A DNA stretch of 64,000 nucleotides. It comes from Lamellibrachia columna (Eukaryota; Annelida; Polychaeta; Sabellida; Siboglinidae). Position 1 is the first letter of the stretch. Every line of letters starts with the position of its first letter. Shown piece by piece: positions 55,856 through 63,919 of this stretch. Made by a program: the position numbers and the translations under genes. The stretch is from assembly GCA_963662155.1 (NCBI GenBank), contig OY759275.1:2960001-3024000 (forward strand), read 5' to 3'. Under the pieces are notes generated by a model. That model was given only the letters and a program-made list of their open reading frames with translations, did not search any database and was not told where the DNA came from.

Positions 55856-56827
55856 AGTAGGTAAGTCTTTTTCATACCCCCAATTGTAGGTCGATTGTTG
55901 TTGGTGGTAGCTAAAAATAGACATTGGTTAATTTTATTTTTTTATTTTAATTTTTAATTTTAATTTTAATTTTTTATTTTTTATTTAATTTTAATTTTAA
56001 TTTTTAATTTTTATTGAATTTTAATTTTAATTTTTTATTTTAATTTTTTATTTATTTTTTTCAATGAAAACCCAGGGGGAAAACCCACCTATCGCTGACG
56101 TGGCGGTTAGTGGGGAAAACCCACATATCGCTGACGTGGCGGTTAGTTGGGACAAACCCACTTTAAGAATATGTGCCTGAAGCATTTCCGGTTGCGCGTG
56201 CAGCACACCAGAGCGCCCCCTAGCGGTTGTAGGAACGGCAAAAACCGTGCGCAGCACACCAGAGCGCCCCTCTAGCGGCTGTAGGAGCGCCTCCTGGCGA
56301 ATGGAGATAACCCTAAGTGTAACCCCAACGTGTTGACGGCTGTGTAACCCTAAGTTTATGTCGTCTGCGGTGAATCCTGACTCAGAGAGGTGCGCGTGCT
56401 AACAGTGGTCATTAACAGGGTCATGAATAACTGAAATCAAAGGACCTAACGAGGAGACGAGAAACGAACAAAACACGATATCGTACGAGTGCACACGTAT
56501 TTTATTGAACAACACAAGCAGCATGATGATACAACATGGGTAGCGTGTAATATCACTACGACTACAACTATGACGATGACGATGAGACGACTTGCGGATG
56601 TTGACCATCACGCCAGAGGTCGCGAGCTTAGGGGTGTCTCCACCTCACCAGAGGCTCGCGGGTGATGATGATGAGGCGACTTGCGGATGTTGACCATCAC
56701 ACCAGAGGTCGTGTGCACACACACACACAATCATCTTTTAATTACATCACAATACAGATACTATCAGCTGGTAAGTATTACCACTACATCAAAGCAATAA
56801 ATAAGCTATGCTGTATTGCAGTTTACC
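55856..56827. other. Terminal non-coding region of the minus-strand Polinton copy
   Basis: The segment starts AGTAGGTAAG next to the possible 6-bp target GCAAGT. It contains a poly-T/ATTTT tract (55925-56060), a 38-bp direct repeat with CGCTGACGTGGCGGTTAGT (56065-56155), a duplicated CAGCACACCAGAGCGCCCC block (56200-56270), and a duplicated CTTGCGGATGTTGACCATCA block (56589 and 56680). Polintons have inverted terminal repeats of 0.1-1 kb starting AG; the matching arm would lie outside the window, so the terminal-repeat nature is inferred. Confidence 0.5.
56785..56825 (-). pseudogene. Relic duplicate of the protease active-site segment
   Basis: Just after the protease stop the minus strand reads LQYSIAYLLL, aligning with GQYCIAYLVL inside the protease (DNA match around ATAGCTTATTT). 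The catalytic Cys codon TGC is AGC here, and a stop follows. It is probably a remnant of another protease copy or a local duplication. Confidence 0.5.
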
Positions 56828-57277
56828 CTATCTCAGGGTCTTAACCCAATCAAACACGCGACAATCGTTTGCTACTAAATCGCTACCAAATGAATTGACG
56901 AAAGCGTTCATCGGTATGCCGTTACATCGAAGCACCAAATAAGCTATGCAGTATTGTCCGCACACGTTAAATAGAGGACTCTGAAGTCTCTTGGCATTGT
57001 GACTCCACTCGGAACAATGTTCGTTCAGGAACACGCGAAATGCGCCGTGTAGCGGTGGTAGTCCGTACGAGCAGAAGTATTCACCGTGTCTGTCAGCATC
57101 CACGTAGAGAGCGATCCAATGTTGACCGGGTTTATCGCCGTCGTGAGTATTGCATACGAAAGCGAACGGGAAAGCATCGATCATCGTAGGCAGTCCGTCT
57201 TTGGGTACGACGTCGCGGACGATTGAACGAGTTCGTGCGTCTCTCGCCAGGAGACGCGCAATCTGGCTTGTCTCCAT
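56828..57277 (-). CDS. Adenovirus-type cysteine protease (Polinton/adintovirus)
   Basis: This protein is expected to process capsid proteins during virion maturation. The ATG at 57277-57275 gives about 149 residues. The catalytic layout is visible: His-Trp in GQHWIALYVD, an acidic/aromatic segment YFCSYGLPP, and Gln-x5-Cys-type chemistry in SPLFNVCGQYCIAYLV. Size and motifs fit the family. A longer frame to 57424 overlaps the capsid gene and is not needed, because stop and start overlap as TGATG at 57279-57275, so translation of the two is probably coupled. The ORF is intact. A decayed duplicate of the Cys segment lies just downstream. Confidence 0.85.
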   Translation of the reverse strand: METSQIARLLARDARTRSIVRDVVPKDGLPTMIDAFPFAFVCNTHDGDKPGQHWIALYVDADRHGEYFCSYGLPPLHGAFRVFLNEHCSEWSHNAKRLQSPLFNVCGQYCIAYLVLRCNGIPMNAFVNSFGSDLVANDCRVFDWVKTLR

Positions 57278-57762
57278 CAAAAATCGTAGATGACGTTCCT
57301 GCTCTTGTCGATTTCCAGCACCGATTCGAATTCTGCGTACACGACGACGTTGATGGTCTGTTGGAGCGCTGCAGCGAAATGCATCTCGATGCGCAGGTTG
57401 CCCTTTTGTACCAGATGGAAGCACGACCCATCACACGCGTCCGGGGTCAGGTCGAAACCAAAGAAGGTGTACCCATCACGGAAGTCGTCACGAGTCAGAC
57501 CGTTCCCTTCGTCCTGTGATACCTTACCAGTCGATGTGAAAAGGTTGAGGTAACTTCTGATGAATCGATTCTCGTCGAAATTCGGCTGGAGAGGTTTGGA
57601 GGGTACCTGTCGACCATCCACGTAAACGGCGAGGAAGTTGACGTTGTTGTGCTTGGCGTGAAACGGGTTCTTCGCGTACGATCCGTTGTACGCGTCGTTG
57701 TCGGTGCAGCATAACACCAGACGTTTCGGTAGGGTACCGAGGAACAGGTTTTCGTGCGAGCG
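57277..57762 (-). pseudogene. Major capsid protein, C-terminal part (minus copy)
   Basis: About 160 residues of the C-terminal jelly-roll of a Polinton-type double-jelly-roll capsid protein, from ENLFLGTLPKRLVLCC to the end EIDKSRNVIYDF. The first 240 bp is about 98% identical to 63760-64000 in the other copy. The N-terminal two thirds are missing: at about 57762 the homology stops and opposite-strand polymerase sequence begins. The upstream frame to 57870 is polymerase DNA read backwards. At the position where the plus copy has a stop, this copy has a lysine codon. Confidence 0.82.
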
Positions 57763-58503
57763 TCGCGCATGATCAACGATCGTCGATTCCGTCAACTCGA
57801 CGTCGTCGTCGACAACGCGTATGAGATCGAGATGAGCAAGAGAACAGTGACGTATGCCTTGCCTATACACGTAGGATTTTTCGTTCTACAGTATGCCAAA
57901 ATGCGCATGCTGCAGTTCTACTACGACTTTATCGATAGGTACCTGGAACGACCTTTGTTCCAGTACTGCGAGATGGATACGGATAGCGCCTATATGGCCT
58001 TGGCCGGCGAGTCCGTCGACGATCTCGTAACTCCAGAACTTCGAGAGCATTACTTTCGATACCGATCCCAATGGCTCCCATCCGAATGTTGCGTCGACCA
58101 CGAGTCCGAGTACGTGCGGTGTCGACTCGCCGGTCATCCTTGGATCGGGTCTGCATCATGCTGTGTTGCGCGCAAAGCATATGACAAGAGGACGCCCGGT
58201 CTGTTCAAGGTGGAGTGGTCTGGCGACGGGTTCGTGGGGTTGTGCAGCAAAACATACTATTGCTTCGGAACCACCGACAAGTATAGCACGAAAGGTCTGA
58301 GCAAACGTCACAACGAGATCGATAAAGATGCGTTCCTCGAGGTACTCACCAATAGAAGGAGCGGTAGTGGAAAGAATCGCGGGTTCCGAGTGAATCACTC
58401 GTCCGTGTTGACGTATGTGCAGGAACGAGCTGCCCTCACCTACTTCTACGCAAAACGCGTGGTGCTCGAAGACGGGGTGAGCACGGGTCCGGTGAACGTG
58501 TAG
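57763..58503 (+). pseudogene. DNA polymerase B, C-terminal part (protein-primed type)
   Basis: About 245 residues of the polymerase palm/thumb end. Palm motif region HVGFFVLQYAKMRML, then the catalytic motif C in YCEMDTDSAYMAL, then RKAYDKRTPGLFKVEW, LCSKTYYCFG and the conserved end YVQERAALTYFYAKRVVLED, ending TAG at 58501-58503. Family members have about 1000 residues or more with exonuclease and TPR segments; all of that, with motifs A and B, is missing at the head-to-head junction. This would be the replicative enzyme of the element but cannot work from this copy alone. Confidence 0.83.
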
Positions 58504-58541
58504 AAAATATGACGCGCTACGGAAGACATTCATAAGTGACC

Positions 58542-59137
58542 ATGGACGCGCGATGGAAGCATCCATTCACGTGCGTCATCGCCGGACCGACGGGGTGTGG
58601 TAAGAGCACTTTCGTGACGAGTCTGCTACGTCACACATCAACGACGATGGACCCTCCTCCCGAGAAAATGACGCGTCGATGAACATACCCATCTTGCAGT
58701 TCGAGGAAGGCTTACCGGATGCGTCATTGTTCGATCCCAAAAAGAGGAACCTCGTCGTCATAGATGATCTGATGGCTGAAACGGACGGTCGGGTCACGAC
58801 CTTGTTCACCAAAAAGAGTCATCACAGTAACACATCCGTCCTCTATCTCGTGCAGAACTTGTTTCCTAAAAACAAGGAAAGTCGCACCATCAGCCTGAAC
58901 GCTCAATACATGGTGGTGTTCAAGAATCCGCGTGACACGTCGCAGATAACGCACTTGGCACGACATATGTATCCGGGTCGTGTCAAATTCGTGCAAGAAG
59001 CTTTCAAAGACGCAACGGCGGTACCATATGGGTACCTGTTGATCGATCTGAAACAGGACACGCCCGAAGATCTACGCTTACGTACGACCATTTTTCCGGA
59101 CGACCCCGTCCAGTACGTCTACTTACCGAAGGTATAA
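58542..59137 (+). pseudogene. Packaging ATPase (A32/FtsK-HerA type), split
   Basis: The genome-packaging ATPase of Polintons and relatives. The first frame (58542-58681) starts MDARWKHPFTCVIAGPTGCG and carries Walker A GPTGCGKSTF, then stops after KMTRR. The second frame (58679-59137) starts MNIPILQFEEGLPD and carries Walker B NLVVIDDLM and the later QNLFPKNKESRTISLNAQY and DLKQDTPEDLRLRT segments. In intact relatives the two parts are joined by a further 15-20 residues, so a small deletion with a frame change is likely. The two frames overlap as ATGA. Confidence 0.8.
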
Positions 59138-59173
59138 AAATGCTGAGTGCGTGCTCGAGTCTTCATTCGCACG

Positions 59174-59518
59174 ATGTCCGAACTGGTGAAAAGACACATC
59201 CTGTGTATACAGGCGCTGAATAGATACAAAAACAACAAATTGAGAAGAGCCATCCTCGCCAACGCTGACGCCGATCTCATTTGTGCTCTGGCCGAGTGTG
59301 CCTATAACATCTTGAAAGGAAACGTTCCGTTGACTCCGACACAGAGGAGGCGGTTGAAAAAATACAGGAAAGAACTGCGCGAGTTGGTTAAGAGACGGTT
59401 GCCCATCGCGAGGAGGAGACACATCCTGCAAGAACAGACCGGTGGTTTCCTATCGGCTTTACTAGCTCCGTTGGCAGGCTCGGTGATTCTTCCCTTGCTC
59501 AGACAGGTGCTCGCATAG
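59174..59518 (+). CDS. Conserved small Polinton protein with hydrophobic C-terminus
   Basis: 114 residues from the ATG at 59174 (an in-frame ATG at 59147 is also possible). A helical basic body (SELVKRHILCIQALNRYKNN, LTPTQRRRLKKYRKELRELV) ends in EQTGGFLSALLAPLAGSVIL, a glycine-rich hydrophobic tail. This type of protein sits at the same place in many Mavericks/Polintons. Its role is unknown; the tail suggests membrane or capsid contact. The stop TAG is directly followed by the next ATG. Confidence 0.7.
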   Translation: MSELVKRHILCIQALNRYKNNKLRRAILANADADLICALAECAYNILKGNVPLTPTQRRRLKKYRKELRELVKRRLPIARRRHILQEQTGGFLSALLAPLAGSVILPLLRQVLA

Positions 59519-60277
59519 ATGGAGCACGCGCGAAAAATGGCCTTGGTGGATCCACGGTTGTTGGAGACCCTTCGATCACCACCACCACCTACAGACACGG
59601 TTGGTAAGGTCATGCAAGGACTCGACGTCGAGATGACCTCCATTCTCGATCAAAAAGACCTAAACGATGGGGACAAAGTGAAACTGTACAATCAGGTGTT
59701 GCAGCGATACAACCACTTGTCCGATCGACGCGAAAAACAGCCGACACGAGTGGTTGTGGTGAACGATGATGCAACGACAGAAACAGCGACACCTGAAAAG
59801 CCGGCAGCAGCAGCATCGGCAACAGCAGCTCCCTCTGCCGTAGAGGCCGACATCGTGGACAGCGTTCCAAAGACCATGAAGGTTAAGGCCAAGAAGTTGA
59901 TGGATCGTTTCAAAACCCAGCTGTCGTGGACCGATCGAGGCGAATTGATACACGGCGGTACGCCGGTGCCTGGAAGTAACATGGTGGATCTTGTGAACGA
60001 TGTATTGCGAAAAAGAAGAAAGAGCGATCCTGTAGGATGGCAAGCGTTCGCGCAGCAGCTCAAACGTATCAACCTACCCATGGAATTGGTCGGTAACGTC
60101 GAACGGAGATGCTACATACGACAGGCGGCAACGACAACACCGGTGGCGGTGACACCCAGAAATCGTCCGTTACCGCGTTGGACCCCCTACAGTCGTTGGC
60201 AAGTGGAACAGTCCAAAAGTCCTCGAAAAAAACGTCATCGTCGGTTGCCGTCACTGGATGGTTGGGAGTCCTTTTAA
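59519..60277 (+). CDS. Conserved Polinton protein of unknown function
   Basis: 252 residues. The N-terminal ARKMALVDPRLLETL and a following LYNQVLQRYNHLSD motif recur in Maverick/Polinton proteins at this position. The middle is an Ala/Thr/Pro-rich linker (KPAAAASATAAPSAVEAD), then a basic domain (MKVKAKKLMDRFKTQLSW; GWQAFAQQLKRINLP). The C-terminus is very basic (SPRKKRHRRLPS). A scaffold or internal virion protein is a guess. The ORF is intact. Confidence 0.65.
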   Translation: MEHARKMALVDPRLLETLRSPPPPTDTVGKVMQGLDVEMTSILDQKDLNDGDKVKLYNQVLQRYNHLSDRREKQPTRVVVVNDDATTETATPEKPAAAASATAAPSAVEADIVDSVPKTMKVKAKKLMDRFKTQLSWTDRGELIHGGTPVPGSNMVDLVNDVLRKRRKSDPVGWQAFAQQLKRINLPMELVGNVERRCYIRQAATTTPVAVTPRNRPLPRWTPYSRWQVEQSKSPRKKRHRRLPSLDGWESF

Positions 60278-60312
60278 AAGATTTGTGCGCTACGACGATT
60301 CAACAGTTAACC

Positions 60313-60576
60313 ATGGTATCGGTAGTGGACACATATCGCTTGGTAGTCCTAGGAGTGCTGTACAAGACCGTCGACTACTACCCACTGACAGGAGTACTTG
60401 TCTCCGTGATGTACATGACCGCTGACTACTACCCGCTCGCGAAAAAAAAAAGTCTTGCCGCTACTTCCATGGTAGGATATCGACCTATTGTCGTGGGAAT
60501 AGTGTGTTGTATCCTACTATACATTATCGCATTCGTCGCTAGATATTACCTCAGTTCGTCTCCTCTAGTCGTGTGA
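60313..60576 (+). CDS. Small predicted membrane protein
   Basis: 87 residues if started at the ATG at 60313; a longer frame to 60109 overlaps the previous gene. It contains an internal duplication (VVLGVLYKTVDYYPL and VLVSVMYMTADYYPL) and a clear membrane helix near the C-terminus (IVVGIVCCILLYIIAFVA). Its TGA stop overlaps the integrase ATG (TGATG). I do not recognise a family. Confidence 0.5.
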   Translation: MVSVVDTYRLVVLGVLYKTVDYYPLTGVLVSVMYMTADYYPLAKKKSLAATSMVGYRPIVVGIVCCILLYIIAFVARYYLSSSPLVV

Positions 60577-61433
60577 TGCGAACCATGGGGCGTCGAGTTG
60601 AAGAATCACTCAAACGCGTCTACTTCGATCCGAAACGCGTCGGAAGTTATGGTGGGGTCAACGCATTGAGACGTGTCACGCGCGCACCAGTGAAAGCCGT
60701 CAAGCAATGGTTGTCGGAACAAGACGCGTACACCTTACACAAATCGGTGAGAATTCGATTCAAGAGACGACGTGTCATCGTGGGTGGACGCAACCACCAG
60801 TGGCAGGCCGATCTCGTCGACTTGTCAAAACTGAAAAAAGACAACGACGGATACGTGTTTCTGTTGACGGTGATCGACGTCTTTTCAAAACGGGCCTGGT
60901 GCGTTCCTCTGAAAAACAAGTCGGCGGCGTCTCTGGTGACGGCATTGAAAGGATTGTTGGTCAACATCGCGCCTACAACCTTGCAAACAGACAAAGGTTT
61001 GGAGTTCCTCAACAGATCCGTGAGGCGTTTGTTGAAGGAGCACGGTGTCCATCATTTCTCCACTCATAATGAGGAGACCAAGGCGAGTATCGTCGAAAGG
61101 TTCAACAGCAACATCAGCAAAGCGAAGCGGCGGTTCGAGAAAGGGTACATGGCAAATTGGAGCGAGAAGCTCTTCACGATACGCGATGTTCACGCCTCCG
61201 ATCCACCCGTGTACCGGTTGGTCGACGATCTCGGTGAGGTGCTGGACGGAACATTCTACGAACCGGAACTGCAGAAAGTATTGGTCTCGAAAGATAAACT
61301 GTACCGCGTGGAATCGGTGCTGCAGCGACGGAAGGTGGGAAAACGAACGGAGGCGTTAGTCAAATGGTACGGCTACCCCACTTCGTTCAACAGCTGGATC
61401 GATGCCAAGGCGCTCGTTCGGTATAAAGAGTAG
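60576..61433 (+). CDS. Retroviral-type integrase with chromo-like tail, shortened
   Basis: The Polinton integrase, which would insert element DNA into host chromosomes. The N-terminal region YFDPKRVGSYGGVNALRR is followed by the rve core: first Asp in WQADLVDLS, second Asp in LQTDKGLEFLN, Glu in KASIVERFN. The C-terminal chromo-like module is YRVESVLQRR..KWYGYPTSFNSWIDA. After ERFN the sequence jumps directly to ISKAKRRFEKGYMANWSEKL, which in relatives comes after the end of the core and a linker; roughly 60-80 residues seem missing in frame. The length of 285 is short for the family. The start at ATG 60576 is chosen; a GTG lies just before it. Confidence 0.82.
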   Translation: MRTMGRRVEESLKRVYFDPKRVGSYGGVNALRRVTRAPVKAVKQWLSEQDAYTLHKSVRIRFKRRRVIVGGRNHQWQADLVDLSKLKKDNDGYVFLLTVIDVFSKRAWCVPLKNKSAASLVTALKGLLVNIAPTTLQTDKGLEFLNRSVRRLLKEHGVHHFSTHNEETKASIVERFNSNISKAKRRFEKGYMANWSEKLFTIRDVHASDPPVYRLVDDLGEVLDGTFYEPELQKVLVSKDKLYRVESVLQRRKVGKRTEALVKWYGYPTSFNSWIDAKALVRYKE

Positions 61434-61463
61434 TTACGCGCCGGTCGACTCCTCATTCCAACG

Positions 61464-61736
61464 ATGTCCATCGTCGAAGAAGACAACGAAGGGATAGACG
61501 TTACGGACGACAACGACAACGAGGTTGTTGCATCGCGTTGGCACCTCTTCGGCACCGATTGTCCCAAGGCGGAAATCGTGTTCTTGTGTCAGGTCGTCGT
61601 CTTGTACACGATCATCGCGGTCAGCATCTACAATCTGACAACCGGTCACACCGACTCTAATCTGTGGACGGCGCTGTTGAGTAGTTCGTTGGGCTACCTG
61701 CTACCCAATCCATCCGTGAAATGCGATGACGGCTGA
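61464..61736 (+). CDS. Conserved small Polinton membrane protein
   Basis: 90 residues. An acidic N-terminus (EEDNEGIDVTDDNDNE) is followed by FGTDCPKAEIVFLCQVVVLY, TIIAVSIYNLTTGHTD and LWTALLSSSLGYLLPNPS. One or two membrane helices. Small proteins with this FGTDCP..E..FL pattern occur in Mavericks upstream of the penton gene. Function unknown. Its end overlaps the penton-like ORF by 11 nt. Confidence 0.65.
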   Translation: MSIVEEDNEGIDVTDDNDNEVVASRWHLFGTDCPKAEIVFLCQVVVLYTIIAVSIYNLTTGHTDSNLWTALLSSSLGYLLPNPSVKCDDG

Positions 61737-62523
61737 TTTCTACCTGACGTTGCCTAGCAACGCGTCGATGCACCTGCATCCCGACAACACGTTGACCCAT
61801 TACGTCACTTCCTTACCGCAACGCATCAGTCTGTCCGGCGAATGGGAATGCGGGTTGGTGGAGATCCAGTACCCGCACGATTGGTACAATGTCAGAGAGA
61901 AGGATTTCTGGTTCTTCCTCTCGGAAAGCTCTAGCGATGGTCATTCTGTTGGAGGCATAGCAACGGGATATTACGACGGAACTCGTAAACTCATACGAGC
62001 CATCAACCGCTCGCTAGCGGGTATCGCGGTACGTCAAAGAGTGAAATTAAGCTACAGCGACATCACTCAAAAAGTATCCGTACGCATGTCACCGAGTACC
62101 GAATTCACAACCCAGGGTTCTATGGGAGACATACTAGGTCTCGACACAAGGACCATCCGTAGTCTTGAAAGTCACGTGCCGCTAGATGGTGATGGAGAGG
62201 TGTACACCTTCGTGAAAAAAGGGGATTCCGTGGTGGACATGAAGCAAGGGTTCGAGTCACTCTACGTGTACACGAACGTCGTGGAATCGCGCGTCGTCGG
62301 CGACAGTCTCGTACCGCTGTTGAGGATTGTTCCGATACAAGGCGAGCACGGACATACGATCTCGAGATATTTCGAGCACGTTCAGTACTTGCCTTTGTTG
62401 CGCAAGGAGTTTGGAACAATCGAAATCGATATAAGAGACGATACCGGGCATGCCGTGCCATTCGAACGCGGCAAGGTGACGGTGACGCTTCATTTTCGAC
62501 GTCGCAAGACTGGTCTGTTCTGA
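61726..62523 (+). CDS. Penton-like minor capsid protein
   Basis: 265 residues, intact. It begins MTADFYLTLPSNASMHLHPD, then WECGLVEIQYPHDWYNV, the conserved start of Polinton penton (single jelly-roll) proteins, and contains LRKEFGTIEIDIRDDTGHAV and a basic end (LHFRRRKTGLF). It should form the five-fold vertices of the capsid beside the major capsid protein. Only three bases separate its stop from the next ATG. Confidence 0.75.
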   Translation: MTADFYLTLPSNASMHLHPDNTLTHYVTSLPQRISLSGEWECGLVEIQYPHDWYNVREKDFWFFLSESSSDGHSVGGIATGYYDGTRKLIRAINRSLAGIAVRQRVKLSYSDITQKVSVRMSPSTEFTTQGSMGDILGLDTRTIRSLESHVPLDGDGEVYTFVKKGDSVVDMKQGFESLYVYTNVVESRVVGDSLVPLLRIVPIQGEHGHTISRYFEHVQYLPLLRKEFGTIEIDIRDDTGHAVPFERGKVTVTLHFRRRKTGLF

Positions 62524-62526
62524 AGA

Positions 62527-62937
62527 ATGAATTACAACGATTATTACACCCGACAGGCGGGAGGCGCTCTACCCTACTTTGTCGGTGCCAGAGTGCAACG
62601 AGGACACGGGTTGGGTAGTCTGTTCGGAGGTCTGATTCGGAGCGCCATGCCACTCATCAAGCGCGGAGCCGTGGCTTTGGGGAAGGGGGCGTTGAAGACA
62701 GGCTTGCGCATAGCCGACGACGTCATGTCCGGTCAGAACATAAAAACGGCGGCCAAACGACGCGCCACCGACGCCGGTAAAGATTTGATACGCGGTATGT
62801 TGACGACTCCTGGCGTGCGACCCCAGAAACGTATAAAACGCGCGACAGCACCGCGACGGGTCAGTGCAGTGAAAAGACGTCGTAAAGCGCAGACGATTCG
62901 TGAACGTGACGTGTTCGACGATGGCTTTCGTGCATAG
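62527..62937 (+). CDS. Basic minor virion protein (pX/pVI-like)
   Basis: 136 residues. The segment GHGLGSLFGGLIRSAMPLIK plus RGAVALGKGALKTGLRIADD is a glycine-rich amphipathic helix found in Polinton/adintovirus minor virion proteins and likened to adenovirus pVI or pX. The C-terminal half is strongly basic (QKRIKRATAPRR; VKRRRKAQTIRERD), suggesting DNA contact. Its end overlaps the capsid gene start by 17 nt. Confidence 0.7.
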   Translation: MNYNDYYTRQAGGALPYFVGARVQRGHGLGSLFGGLIRSAMPLIKRGAVALGKGALKTGLRIADDVMSGQNIKTAAKRRATDAGKDLIRGMLTTPGVRPQKRIKRATAPRRVSAVKRRRKAQTIRERDVFDDGFRA

Positions 62938-63919
62938 ACAATCTTGCGAGGGGGTCAAGAGCGAACTCGATCTCTTCGGCGTGCCGCCGACTCAGACCAG
63001 CATCGAAGACGCACAATGGGTGGAACACCAACCGATGGCCTCCCTCGAGTCGGGTGGTCCCATAGAATTCTTACTACCTGGATCGGGAGACACTTACCTG
63101 GATCTCGCTACCAGCTACCTGCACGTGCAAGCGAAGGTAACCAAAGGCAACGGGACGCCTCTCGACCCCGACAACGCTGTGGCTCCGGTGAATAATTGGT
63201 TGCATTCATTATTCAGTCAAGTCGACGTCTACCTAAACGGCACGCTCGTGACTCCTTCGACAAACACGTACCCGTATCGCGCCTACATCGAAACGCTGTT
63301 GAGTTACGGCAGCGAGGCCAAAGAGACTCAGCTGACGAGTCAGCTGTGGTACAAAGACACCGCCGGTCGCATGGATACCGTCAACATTGTCGACGAGGGC
63401 GTAATGAACCGAGGTTTGGTGTCTCGGCGAGCGTACGTCACGCAGAGTCGTGTCGTTGACATGATGGGACGACTACACGTGGACCTGTTCCTACAAGATC
63501 GTTACCTGCTCAACGGCGTCGACGTCAAGATACGACTGGTGCGAAGCAAGGACACGTTCGCGCTCATGGCCGGTGGTGGCAACCTCGATTATAAAGTACA
63601 CATCGTCAACGCCACCATGTTCGCGAGGAAAGCCACACTGAATCCGACCGTTCAGATGGCGCACATCAAGGCACTGGACAAGGGCACGGCCAAGTACCCG
63701 CTGCGTTCCGTCGACTGCAAAGTATACTCCATTCCCACAGGGGCCATGTCGCACACGCACGAAAACCTGTTCCTCGGTACCCTACCGAAACGTCTGGTGT
63801 TATGCTGCATCGACAACGACGCGTACAACGGTTCGTACGCGAAGAACCCGTTTCACGCCAAACACAACAACGTCAACTTCCTCGCCGTTTACGTGGATGG
63901 TCGACAGGTACCCTCCTAA
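62921..63919 (+). pseudogene. Major capsid protein (double jelly-roll), interrupted
   Basis: Starts at ATG 62921 (a longer GTG-initiated frame from 62900 is rejected). 332 codons are open: MAFVHRQSCEGVKSELDLFG, PPTQTSIED, IEFLLPGSGDTYLDLATSYL (first jelly-roll), NNWLHSLFSQVDVYLNGTLV, PYRAYIETLLSYG and LHVDLFLQDRYLLNGVDVKI. A TAA at 63917-63919 cuts the frame; the same codon is a lysine (AAA) in the minus copy, so it is a one-base nonsense change. The same frame stays open to the window end. This would be the main hexon-like shell protein. Confidence 0.85.

Noticed and set aside
57281..57424. Longer N-terminus for the protease (start at 57424)
   Set aside because: The extra part is the capsid gene read in another frame. 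The TGATG overlap gives a natural start at 57277 and the family's usual length.
59610..60081. Minus-strand frames opposite the Polinton genes
   Set aside because: Antisense shadows of well-supported plus-strand genes with CpG-rich codons.
62900..62920. GTG start upstream for the major capsid protein
   Set aside because: A eukaryotic host and the conserved MAFVH-type start favour the ATG at 62921; the same reasoning moves the integrase start to the ATG at 60576.
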